From the NCBI GenBank assembly GCA_041678645.1, contig JBAYNT010000023.1, positions 1 to 9,170 of the forward strand: DNA of 9,170 bases, in the 5' to 3' direction. Below are positions 1 through 7,186 of this stretch, piece by piece. The notes under the pieces are model-generated. The model saw nothing but the letters and a program-made list of their open reading frames with translations. It was not told where the DNA came from and searched no databases. Positions within the stretch are counted from its first letter, which is position 1. Each line of letters begins with the position of its first letter. The position numbers were made by a program, and so were the translations under genes. The DNA comes from WOZL01 sp041678645. Lineage in GTDB: Bacteria > Patescibacteriota > Dojkabacteria > SC72.

Positions 1-1
1 A

Positions 2-2185
2 GGCGGAATGCCTGGAGTAGGACGAAATAAAGGTGCAGAGGTTGCAAAGGCAGAAAACTTAATGTTTATGGATGCAGATACTTATTTCCTGGAAAAAGGT
101 GATTTGTTAGCAATTTATAAAAAGTTTGAGGAGAAGAAATATGATATTGCATCGTGCTATTTTAAAACCGATTCTTCATCAAGAAGTATTCAAAATCTAT
201 TTAATCTTCTGAAGTGGTTTGCTACTTGGAGATACAATCCAATATTAAGGGGAGATTTTGGGGCATTTCTGATTATTAAGAAGGACCCTTTCCACAGGGT
301 AAATGGTTTTGATGAGGATCTCTTTATGATGGAAGATGTTGATATCGTCAAAAAACTTCTCAAACTGGGATATTCTCAGGGATTAATTAATAAAAAGATA
401 GGAGTAACTTTAAATCAAGAGAAAAGAGGGAGAAGGAAAACATTAACATTCAATACAGTTTTAGCCTTTATTTTAAGCTATCTCTCTATAATGCTAACCG
501 GTTTTAGAGGGACAAGGAAATTAGCCTACAAACTAAATAAGAAGGCTTTAAGCCTTTATGGAGAATTAGGAGGTGTTATAAAGGCAGATAATCCATACAG
601 TCCAGATGATCGCTCTCAGGGCTATCCTAAAAACGTTAGTAAGGCCACTAGAAGATTTTGGGAGATTTTTGTAGGTGCTTTTTCTTGGTTTTTTATACTT
701 TTACCCGTAATTTTAGCTTTGCTTAGATTAGATAAAGTCTTTGTTATTTACATCGCATTTCTAGTTGCTTACTGGTTAATGAGGACGATAAAGTTTGTAA
801 TTGGTTTAACAGTAGGATATCGAAGATTTCAAGAGGAAACATCAATTGATTGGATGAAAAGGATAGAAGGTAAATATCCTGAAGAATTTAAAAGCCTTAA
901 GTTTACATACTTATGCCCAGTATATGCAGAAGATTTAAGAGTATTGGAGCCTTCGTTTACTGCTTTTGCAAACAGCACCGTAGGTGCTAACAAGATAGAT
1001 GTTGTTGTTGCAATTGAAGAGAAAAAGTCAGATTTTCAGATAGAGAACTTTAAGCTTTTAAAAAAGAAATTTGGAAACAGGTTTAGAAGTATGCGTTACT
1101 ATGTTCATCCAGCGGGAATTCCTGGGGAGGTCGCAGGTGTTAAGGGCGGGAATATTAATTGGGCTGCAAGGCATTATGTTAAAGATATTGAGAAGGAAGG
1201 TGAGAATATAGAGGAATATCTATTAATTACCTGCGATTCAGATTTGAGGCCACATGAGAAGTACTTAGCAGCAGTTGCGTATAAATATTTTGAGAACGGA
1301 GAAGAAAAAGATAATTTCTACTACGCCTCTGCAGTACACACCTTTAGGAACAATATTTGGGAAGTTCCTCATATAATTAGAGTTCAGTCGAATATGTTAA
1401 CTCTTGTATTACTCTATACCTGGGTTATGGATAAAAAGAAATTGATACCATTTAAAGGTGAGGAAATATATATTAGAGACACTTTTTCGTCATATATTGT
1501 TAATCTTAAAACATTACAGCATTTTAAATTCTGGGATCCTGAGATAGCTAATGACGATACTGCTTTTTATTGTAACGCTATGGTTAGAAGCAAAGGTACT
1601 TTTAAAAGTCAAGAAGTTTATATCCCGACGTATAGTGATGCTGTACAAAATAAGACATATTGGAAATCTCATGTATCTTACTATAAACAGCAACACAGAT
1701 GGGGATGGGGGAGTATTAATGTCCCAACAACATATGCAGCAATATTTAGTGACAATGAGAACTTCCCTTTCTGGAGGAAGTTAGTTATTTTCCAATACCT
1801 GTTTGAAACCCAAATATGGTACTTATCTATAGCCTTTGTTCTGACATTTGGTCTTGCACTTATGGGAATTATAAATCCTAGCTACAGTTTTACAGCGTAC
1901 TCATATAATCTTGCCCAGTTAATGAGTGTAGTCTTTACATTTATAACATTATTAAACATCCCATTAATCATATATAGAAGAAAGATTTTAGGAGTACCTA
2001 AAGATTGGAAATGGTTTAGGCACGTTTTAGATTTCGCAGAGATTATATTCATAACTATAAATATGCTTACTTTCGGATTTATTCCATATATTCAAGCTAA
2101 AACAGAATTGATGTTAGGCTTAACCTCTTTTAAGAGGAATTTCTATATCACAGAGAAAGTAAAAGCAGAGGAAAAGAATTCATAG
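2..2185 (+). CDS. Tandem family 2 glycosyltransferase, membrane-bound, N-terminus outside window
   Basis: Residues are numbered from the ATG at position 8, which is probably not the true start: the frame is open to the window edge and the residues around it (GG.PG.GRNKG) match the interior of a GT2 fold. The first domain shows the metal-binding DAD (22-24) and an acceptor-site ED (109-110) in FDEDLFMMEDVD. Hydrophobic segments follow at about 146-165, 217-240 and 244-268. A second GT2 domain begins near 298, with a KGGN segment (379-382), DSD (410-412), NDD (515-517) and QQHRW (561-565), which fits the D, D, D, QxxRW pattern of processive synthases of the cellulose synthase type. Three or more membrane helices lie at about 588-620, 636-657 and 671-696. 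It probably uses nucleotide sugars at the inner membrane face to make or extend a surface glycan; the sugar and product cannot be told. The fusion of two GT2 domains is clear, the function is inferred. The stop is TAG. Confidence 0.88.
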   Translation, partial: GGMPGVGRNKGAEVAKAENLMFMDADTYFLEKGDLLAIYKKFEEKKYDIASCYFKTDSSSRSIQNLFNLLKWFATWRYNPILRGDFGAFLIIKKDPFHRVNGFDEDLFMMEDVDIVKKLLKLGYSQGLINKKIGVTLNQEKRGRRKTLTFNTVLAFILSYLSIMLTGFRGTRKLAYKLNKKALSLYGELGGVIKADNPYSPDDRSQGYPKNVSKATRRFWEIFVGAFSWFFILLPVILALLRLDKVFVIYIAFLVAYWLMRTIKFVIGLTVGYRRFQEETSIDWMKRIEGKYPEEFKSLKFTYLCPVYAEDLRVLEPSFTAFANSTVGANKIDVVVAIEEKKSDFQIENFKLLKKKFGNRFRSMRYYVHPAGIPGEVAGVKGGNINWAARHYVKDIEKEGENIEEYLLITCDSDLRPHEKYLAAVAYKYFENGEEKDNFYYASAVHTFRNNIWEVPHIIRVQSNMLTLVLLYTWVMDKKKLIPFKGEEIYIRDTFSSYIVNLKTLQHFKFWDPEIANDDTAFYCNAMVRSKGTFKSQEVYIPTYSDAVQNKTYWKSHVSYYKQQHRWGWGSINVPTTYAAIFSDNENFPFWRKLVIFQYLFETQIWYLSIAFVLTFGLALMGIINPSYSFTAYSYNLAQLMSVVFTFITLLNIPLIIYRRKILGVPKDWKWFRHVLDFAEIIFITINMLTFGFIPYIQAKTELMLGLTSFKRNFYITEKVKAEEKNS

Positions 2186-2204
2186 GAATTTAATAATCAT
2201 ATTG

Positions 2205-2210
2205 TAATCT
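2205..2210 (+). promoter_or_regulatory. Candidate -10 element for a leaderless transcript
   Basis: TAATCT fits TANNNT and ends seven bases before the ATG at 2218, the distance expected if transcription begins at or next to the start codon. No convincing -35 box is seen. The 32-base gap has no Shine-Dalgarno sequence. In AT-rich DNA this match can occur by chance, so it is only a candidate. Confidence 0.25.
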
Positions 2211-2217
2211 TGTAAGT

Positions 2218-3354
2218 ATGATATTAAATAGACTCTCTAAAAAATCCTTACTACTGTTTTTTGTGAACTGTGTTCTATTGAGCCTTACTTCTCCGGCGCT
2301 TGCTTTGGGCAATGGCTTTTATAGCACTATATCCTTTTCAATCCGATCGATAGGTAAGGAGCGCCTGACTTATAGCTCAAGTGATATCGTTGGAGAATAT
2401 ACATATAACGTAGTGAGGAAGAAGAATATAGACGATTTAACTAATGATGAGTACAAATCCCGAATATATAACCAGTATCACTATATTGCGGTACCTCCGT
2501 ACTCGGAAATAGATATAGGGTATTACTGGTACAACAATACCCCGGACACTCTCAATATAGAGACTATACGTATACCTATGAGTAGGCAGTCACAAAATAG
2601 GGGAGATATTACAAATTTAGTGTATGATATTGGTTTTCAGGAAGGCCCAACATATACGAGTAATCATGGTAAAGGAGGTAAGTATTTAGATGTAGAGGGT
2701 ATGGGATTGGTCTCATCTGATATGGGTCAGAATGCAAAAAAGGGAATAATTTTAGAAACGCTCACAGTCAAACTACCAGTAGAAATTACCCAATACGAAG
2801 TAGAGTACTTAAGTGAATATGATTCAAGGGTTCTTATACATGTTAGGAATGCAACAAATCAGTGGTTAAATAATGTTTGGGTTAACTACAAAGGTGATGT
2901 AAGCCAGATAATTGATTTAGAGCCCTATGAAGAGAAGGTGCTAGAGACATATAAGCGATGTGATTTAGTAGATAACGAGCTAAACTGTGGCACTGTAAGG
3001 ATTATAGATAACAATACCGAGACAGAATGTGTCCTGTATGGGGCTCCTTGGGGCAACTATTATCAGCCAGATTCGATAACAGTTTTTAACAAAATAGGTG
3101 ATAGCTGGTTCTCAGGGGCACAGATACAGCCAGAATTTGAGTCCTTTTGTATACAAAGGACACCCTACACATATACTACAGAAGAGATAATTGTGAAAGT
3201 TGAGCCAGAAGAGCCGGTAGTCACCAAAGAGCAATACTGGGAGCAACTTCTGGGCATTAACATACTACCTATCACTTCATATCGAATTAACAATTTAGAG
3301 AGATACTTAACATTGCTAAAACCCCTTAGAATTGATACTCTTAAAGTATTATGA
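2218..3354 (+). CDS. Secreted beta-rich protein of unknown function
   Basis: I do not recognise this 378-residue protein. It begins with a typical signal peptide: basic residues at 5-9, a hydrophobic core at about 11-24, and an AxA site suggesting cleavage after Ala29 (PALA|LG). The mature part is rich in Tyr, Asn, Thr and Val and reads as beta strands. Two stretches, about 93-120 and 205-243, follow the pattern of Ig-like surface modules: a Pro/Tyr-Ser or Pro-Tyr-Glu turn, alternating hydrophobic residues, and an N-x-T-x2-x-L-x-N core. This family resemblance is inference. Four cysteines after the signal region (248, 257, 271, 311) could form two disulfides. No membrane anchor or sorting motif is visible at the C-terminus, which ends in a basic, leucine-rich tail (354-378). 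The stop TGA overlaps the start of the next gene (ATGA). It lies 32 bases after the glycosyltransferase, so an envelope role is plausible but unproven. Confidence 0.8.
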   Translation: MILNRLSKKSLLLFFVNCVLLSLTSPALALGNGFYSTISFSIRSIGKERLTYSSSDIVGEYTYNVVRKKNIDDLTNDEYKSRIYNQYHYIAVPPYSEIDIGYYWYNNTPDTLNIETIRIPMSRQSQNRGDITNLVYDIGFQEGPTYTSNHGKGGKYLDVEGMGLVSSDMGQNAKKGIILETLTVKLPVEITQYEVEYLSEYDSRVLIHVRNATNQWLNNVWVNYKGDVSQIIDLEPYEEKVLETYKRCDLVDNELNCGTVRIIDNNTETECVLYGAPWGNYYQPDSITVFNKIGDSWFSGAQIQPEFESFCIQRTPYTYTTEEIIVKVEPEEPVVTKEQYWEQLLGINILPITSYRINNLERYLTLLKPLRIDTLKVL

Positions 3355-4769
3355 AACTGCAAGTTACAATTCCAGACTATGTACAAAAGGTTGCTAAGGC
3401 ACTTGTTGAAGAAGGTTTCGAGTGTTACCTAGTAGGTGGAGCTATTAAAGATATGGTTTTGGGTAATAAACCCCATGATTACGATCTTGCAACTGACGCA
3501 CTCCCGGATGAGATGATAAATATATTCCCTAAATCAGTAGCTACAGGCGCTAAATTTGGGACAATACTAGCACTAACACCTGATAGTAAGGGAGAAATTC
3601 ATGAAGTAGAAGTTACCACATTTAGAAGTGAAGCTGGATATGTAGATGGGAGATGGCCAAGTGAAGTAGAATTTGTAGTTGAGATAGATAAAGATCTTGG
3701 CAGAAGAGATTTCACCTTTAACGCGATGGCCATTGATTTGTCAGTTGCTAACTTAGATGGAAGTATTCAAGAACAGATCTTAGGGGTTTATGACCCTTTT
3801 AACGGGCTAACAGATTTGAATTTAAAAGTCGTTAGAGCTGTTGGTACTCCTATAGAAAGGTTCAAGGAGGATGGTTTAAGAGCAATGAGAGCTTGTAGGT
3901 TAGCTAGCCAATTAGAGTTCGAAATAGAGGAGGAAACTCTCGAAGCGATAAAGAAATCAATCCCCGTTGTTGAAATGGTCTCAATGGAAAGAATCCGTGA
4001 TGAATTTATGAAATTGCTACTTAATTCTCCTAAACCCTCAAAAGGAATAAATCTACTCAAAGATACAGGACTACTTGGGATTTTCCTCCCCGAGCTTTTA
4101 GAAACAGTAGGAGTAGAGCAGAAGCTATTCCATAAATATGATGTGTATGAACACTCGCTTCGTACCTGCGATATAGCAGAAGATAGCGTAAAGCTTGTGG
4201 CCCTCCTACACGATCTTGGGAAGGTGCGCACTGATACAAAAGATGGACATTTCTATGGCCATGATAGTGTAGGGGCAGAGATAGCTGGAAATGTAATGGA
4301 ACGACTAAAATTTCCAAAAGAAGAAATAGAGAAAGCGAAAAAATTAATCGAAAACCATATGTTCTACTACCCACATATCACTGAGGATATGGAAGAGAGT
4401 GAGAAAGAGAGGGTAAAATTAAACGAATGGTCTGATGCTGCAGTAAGAAGATTCTTAAGAAGAGTGGGGGAAGAGAATATTGACGATCTTTTTAGGCTAA
4501 GATTGGCAGATGCTATGTCAAATCCTAGTTCTGAGTATGACCCTAAAGAAATAGCAAAGCTTCAAGCACATATATCGGAAGTATTACAACAGGACATGGC
4601 ACTAAAAATCTCTGACTTGAGAATCACAGGAGATGATCTAGCTGAGATAGGAATTGAGAGGGGGCCTATGATGGGCCAGATATTAGAAAAGCTCTTAGAT
4701 ATAGTTATCGAGGACCCATTAAGGAACAAAAAAGAGTATTTACTGGAAGAGGCTGAAAAGATGATGTAA
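3351..4769 (+). CDS. cca: tRNA nucleotidyltransferase (CCA-adding type, class II) with HD domain
   Basis: This 472-residue enzyme probably adds or repairs the 3' CCA end of tRNA in the cytoplasm, using CTP and ATP without a nucleic acid template. The nucleotidyltransferase head has LVGGAIKD (27-34), the metal-binding DYD (43-45), RRDFTFNAMA (118-127) and the nucleotide-selecting EDxxRxxR motif (173-180). An HD phosphohydrolase domain follows, with H268, the HD pair H287-D288 in LLHDLGK, and H304; such domains give 2',3'-cyclic phosphodiesterase or phosphatase activity in some family members. The C-terminal part (about 425-466) matches the tail of Thermotoga/Bacillus-type CCA enzymes (TGDDL..GI..GP..G.IL). 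Class II architecture is bacterial, which argues against an archaeal host. The start ATG overlaps the previous stop by four bases and has no Shine-Dalgarno sequence. Poly(A) polymerase or an A-only or CC-only enzyme cannot be excluded from sequence alone. Confidence 0.92.
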   Translation: MKLQVTIPDYVQKVAKALVEEGFECYLVGGAIKDMVLGNKPHDYDLATDALPDEMINIFPKSVATGAKFGTILALTPDSKGEIHEVEVTTFRSEAGYVDGRWPSEVEFVVEIDKDLGRRDFTFNAMAIDLSVANLDGSIQEQILGVYDPFNGLTDLNLKVVRAVGTPIERFKEDGLRAMRACRLASQLEFEIEEETLEAIKKSIPVVEMVSMERIRDEFMKLLLNSPKPSKGINLLKDTGLLGIFLPELLETVGVEQKLFHKYDVYEHSLRTCDIAEDSVKLVALLHDLGKVRTDTKDGHFYGHDSVGAEIAGNVMERLKFPKEEIEKAKKLIENHMFYYPHITEDMEESEKERVKLNEWSDAAVRRFLRRVGEENIDDLFRLRLADAMSNPSSEYDPKEIAKLQAHISEVLQQDMALKISDLRITGDDLAEIGIERGPMMGQILEKLLDIVIEDPLRNKKEYLLEEAEKMM

Positions 4770-4773
4770 TATA

Positions 4774-4786
4774 TATAAAATAAGAT
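4774..4786 (+). promoter_or_regulatory. AT-rich candidate promoter upstream of the beta-CASP nuclease
   Basis: The 32-base gap between the CCA gene and the nuclease gene contains TATAAAAT followed by TAAGAT. Both resemble a bacterial -10 box. A start of transcription about seven bases after TAAGAT would leave a leader of fewer than ten bases before the ATG at 4802. No -35 box stands out and there is no Shine-Dalgarno sequence in the gap. Confidence 0.25.
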
Positions 4787-4801
4787 TTAAAAACTGCCTA
4801 A

Positions 4802-6214
4802 ATGAAAATTCAATTTTGTGGTGCGGCACGAACAGTTACAGGATCATGTTACTTCGTTGATCTTGGAGATGTTAAATTTGTTGTAGATTGTGGGGCATTC
4901 CAAGGTTATAATATGGAAAGTGAAAATTACGAACCATTTCCCTTTGATCCAGCGTCAATAGATTATGTATTTCTTACTCATGCCCATTACGATCATTGTG
5001 GGAGATTACCCATCCTTGTTAAACAGGGCTTCAAAGGGAGGATAATATCAACGCAGCCCACCAGAGACCTTACTGAGGTTGTACTTTTAGACTCAGCAAA
5101 AATCCAACTGGAAGATTATGAACGATGGGAATCGAGAGCAAAGAGAAGAACAGATGATATTCCGCAGGCAGCAATAGAAGCTAATAGACCGCTATATTCA
5201 GAACAGGATGTGCAAGCAACAATTGAACTTTTTGAAATATATCCCTACGGTAATTCTGTAAGACTAAGAGATGACTTGGAATTCAGAATGCGTGATGCAG
5301 GTCACATATTAGGCTCGTCAATATTTGAGATATGGGTAAAAACCGAAGCTGGTAGGAATAGAAAGTTTGTATTCTCAGGTGACTTAGGTCAGCCGGGTGC
5401 TCGTATTATCAAAGACCCAGACTTTGTACGTGAGGCAGACTATATTATCTGCGAATCAACATATGGTAATAGGTTGCATAAGAATAAAGATGAAACTGTA
5501 CTAGAGCTCCTCGCTATCATTAAGAAGGCACAAGAAGATGGTGGTAACGTTCTAATACCATCATTTGCAATTGAAAGAACGCAGGAGGTTTTGTATGAAA
5601 TCAATCTTTTTGTAGAAAATAAAATTCTAGAAGGGTTAGAGGTGTATCTTGATAGCCCAATGGCATCTAAAGCGACTCAGATATTTAGAGCGTATCCTAA
5701 TTTCTATGATGAGGACGCTAGAAGACTTCTAGAAAAAGGAGATGACCCATTTGATTTTCCAGGATTTACTATAATAGAATCCCCAGAAGAGTCTAAAAGG
5801 TTGATAGATAAACATGGAGTAGTGATAATTGCGGGCAGTGGAATGTGCACAGGAGGAAGAATCCTTCATCATTTGAAAAATAATTTGCCAAACCCTAAAA
5901 CCAATGTCGTAATTGTAGGCTATCAGGTAGAGGGGACACTAGGTAGGAAACTGGTAGAATCCGAACCTGTCGTTGAAATATTTGGAGATGAAGTTGAGGT
6001 AAATGCCCAAATCCATACGCTAGGAGGCTTCTCTGCCCATGGAGACCAAAGAGATTTAAGATATTGGTTAAGAAGTTTTGGCAAATCTCCAAAGATGGTA
6101 TTTTTGACACATGGAGAGAAGGAGATAGCAATAGGTTTTGCTTCTAATATTAGATCGGAATTAAATCTGGAGGTAAAGGTTCCAGAAATGAATGAAGTGT
6201 TTGAACTTAAATAG
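4802..6214 (+). CDS. Metallo-beta-lactamase/beta-CASP ribonuclease, CPSF-like
   Basis: A 470-residue zinc-dependent ribonuclease of the CPSF73/YSH1-like group (bacterial relatives include Thermus TTHA0252). Zinc ligands are visible in order: HAHYDH (60-65), H168 in AGHILGS and D194 in SGDLG, with the last ligand His probably in the C-terminal THGE (H437). The beta-CASP part is marked by motif A (E218 in ESTYG), the SGMCTGGR loop (346-353), motif B (H413 in SAHGD) and motif C (H437). The length is near the family norm, slightly longer than the roughly 430 residues of TTHA0252. The expected role is endo- and perhaps 5'-3' exonucleolytic RNA processing or decay in the cytoplasm. It is not a standard RNase J, which is longer and has a C-terminal domain. 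It follows the CCA gene by 32 bases and ends one base before the next start. The start has no Shine-Dalgarno sequence. Confidence 0.93.
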   Translation: MKIQFCGAARTVTGSCYFVDLGDVKFVVDCGAFQGYNMESENYEPFPFDPASIDYVFLTHAHYDHCGRLPILVKQGFKGRIISTQPTRDLTEVVLLDSAKIQLEDYERWESRAKRRTDDIPQAAIEANRPLYSEQDVQATIELFEIYPYGNSVRLRDDLEFRMRDAGHILGSSIFEIWVKTEAGRNRKFVFSGDLGQPGARIIKDPDFVREADYIICESTYGNRLHKNKDETVLELLAIIKKAQEDGGNVLIPSFAIERTQEVLYEINLFVENKILEGLEVYLDSPMASKATQIFRAYPNFYDEDARRLLEKGDDPFDFPGFTIIESPEESKRLIDKHGVVIIAGSGMCTGGRILHHLKNNLPNPKTNVVIVGYQVEGTLGRKLVESEPVVEIFGDEVEVNAQIHTLGGFSAHGDQRDLRYWLRSFGKSPKMVFLTHGEKEIAIGFASNIRSELNLEVKVPEMNEVFELK

Positions 6215-6215
6215 T

Positions 6216-7160
6216 ATGAAATATCCAAGGAAAATAGAAAAAATACGTAGAGATATTGCTTCAATAAAAATTCAGGGGGCAACAAATGTTGCTATAGCTA
6301 CATTTGAGGGGATGAAGATTGCTCTAAAATCAAGTCTCGGACGAAGTGACAATTTCTTAAAAGAAATTCTGGAAGTTGGTGCCTACCTTGCATATGCTAG
6401 ACCTAATGAACCTTTGGCTCAAAACGGTATCCTCTATGTCAAACACTTCTTCACTCGAAGGGGTGGAGAGAGTTTACCATCAGAGCAAAAGAGAGATCTG
6501 TTAGAAGAGGTTTGTGATGACTTTTTACTGAAAATTTCTAATGCCAAGCATAGGATAGATGAACTTAACACGCCTAAACTTAAACATATAGATCATATTT
6601 TAACACATTGCCACTCATCTACAGTTGTTAGATTAATACAAGGTATTTCTGAAGAGGATAATGACTTCACAGCTGTTTGTACCGAGACTAGACCTCGTTA
6701 CCAAGGCAGGATTACTGCTAAAGAGCTAGTAGAGGCCGGTATTGATACGACATTAATAACTGATGGTGCCGCAGAATCTTTCGTTATAGGTAGGGGTAGC
6801 AAACCAGTATCTGCAGTATTTATTGGCTGTGATGCTATTACAATGCAAGGATACTGTATAAATAAAATTGGTAGTTGGGGGATAGCAATGTCAGCATACC
6901 AAAGTGGGAAACCTGTATATGTTGTAACTCCACTCCTAAAGATTGATAGAGATACTGCCTACCATGAGATAGAAATTGAGATAAGGGAGGATCAAGAACT
7001 CTGGAAAGGTGCACCAAAAGGGTTAGAAATATACAATCCAGCTTTCGAGGTAGTAGATGCAGGCCTAATTACAGGCTTTATAACGGAGTATGGGATTATT
7101 AAACCGAGCAATATAGGGGATACTGTTAAAAGGGAGTATCCTTGGTTATTTGTAAACTAA
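6216..7160 (+). CDS. Ribose-1,5-bisphosphate isomerase (eIF2B-like family)
   Basis: Converts ribose-1,5-bisphosphate to ribulose-1,5-bisphosphate, the second step of AMP salvage toward RuBisCO. I chose the ATG at 6216 (314 residues) rather than the in-frame ATG at 6192, because the latter lies inside the upstream gene and would add eight residues unlike the family N-terminus. Starting from 6216, the expected motifs are GATNVA (21-26), the catalytic Cys155 in VCTETRPRYQG, the catalytic Asp206 in IGCDAI, NKIGS (216-220), NPAFEVV (274-280) and ITEYGIIKP (289-297). The Cys/Asp pair is what distinguishes the isomerases from eIF2B regulatory subunits (known from the Thermococcus enzyme). The previous stop TAG is followed by a single T and then ATG, so translation is probably coupled by reinitiation. 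The AMP phosphorylase gene follows after 26 bases. The main alternative, methylthioribose-1-phosphate isomerase, is less likely given this neighbour. Confidence 0.88.
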   Translation: MKYPRKIEKIRRDIASIKIQGATNVAIATFEGMKIALKSSLGRSDNFLKEILEVGAYLAYARPNEPLAQNGILYVKHFFTRRGGESLPSEQKRDLLEEVCDDFLLKISNAKHRIDELNTPKLKHIDHILTHCHSSTVVRLIQGISEEDNDFTAVCTETRPRYQGRITAKELVEAGIDTTLITDGAAESFVIGRGSKPVSAVFIGCDAITMQGYCINKIGSWGIAMSAYQSGKPVYVVTPLLKIDRDTAYHEIEIEIREDQELWKGAPKGLEIYNPAFEVVDAGLITGFITEYGIIKPSNIGDTVKREYPWLFVN

Positions 7161-7174
7161 TTAAATTAAAAAAT

Positions 7175-7180
7175 TAAATT
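7175..7180 (+). promoter_or_regulatory. Candidate -10 element for leaderless transcription of the AMP phosphorylase gene
   Basis: TAAATT fits TANNNT and ends six bases before the ATG at 7187, which would place transcription initiation at about the start codon. The whole 26-base gap is A/T apart from the final CGACC, so chance is a serious alternative. No Shine-Dalgarno sequence and no clear -35 box are present. Confidence 0.25.
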
Positions 7181-7186
7181 CGACCT

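Noticed and set aside
2671..2694. Strong SD-like AAAGGAGGT followed by ATG
   Set aside because: The ATG is followed at once by TAG, and the stretch encodes GKGGK in the secreted protein, so it is not a start.
3352..3354. Possible recoding of TGA as Gly (code 25) as in some CPR groups
   Set aside because: TGA ends the secreted protein exactly at the next start, and I saw no in-frame TGA in any gene, so the standard code fits.
3788..4374. Two - strand frames opposite the CCA gene
   Set aside because: They run antisense to a gene with clear family motifs and have low-complexity Ser/Leu-rich translations with no recognisable domain.
4767..4802. Archaeal TATA box 28 bases before the nuclease start
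   Set aside because: The spacing would suit archaeal leaderless transcription, but the class II CCA enzyme and HD domain indicate a bacterium; AT richness explains the match.
6192..6215. In-frame ATG upstream of the isomerase start
   Set aside because: It lies inside the end of the nuclease gene and adds eight residues unlike the family N-terminus; the ATG at 6216 fits better.
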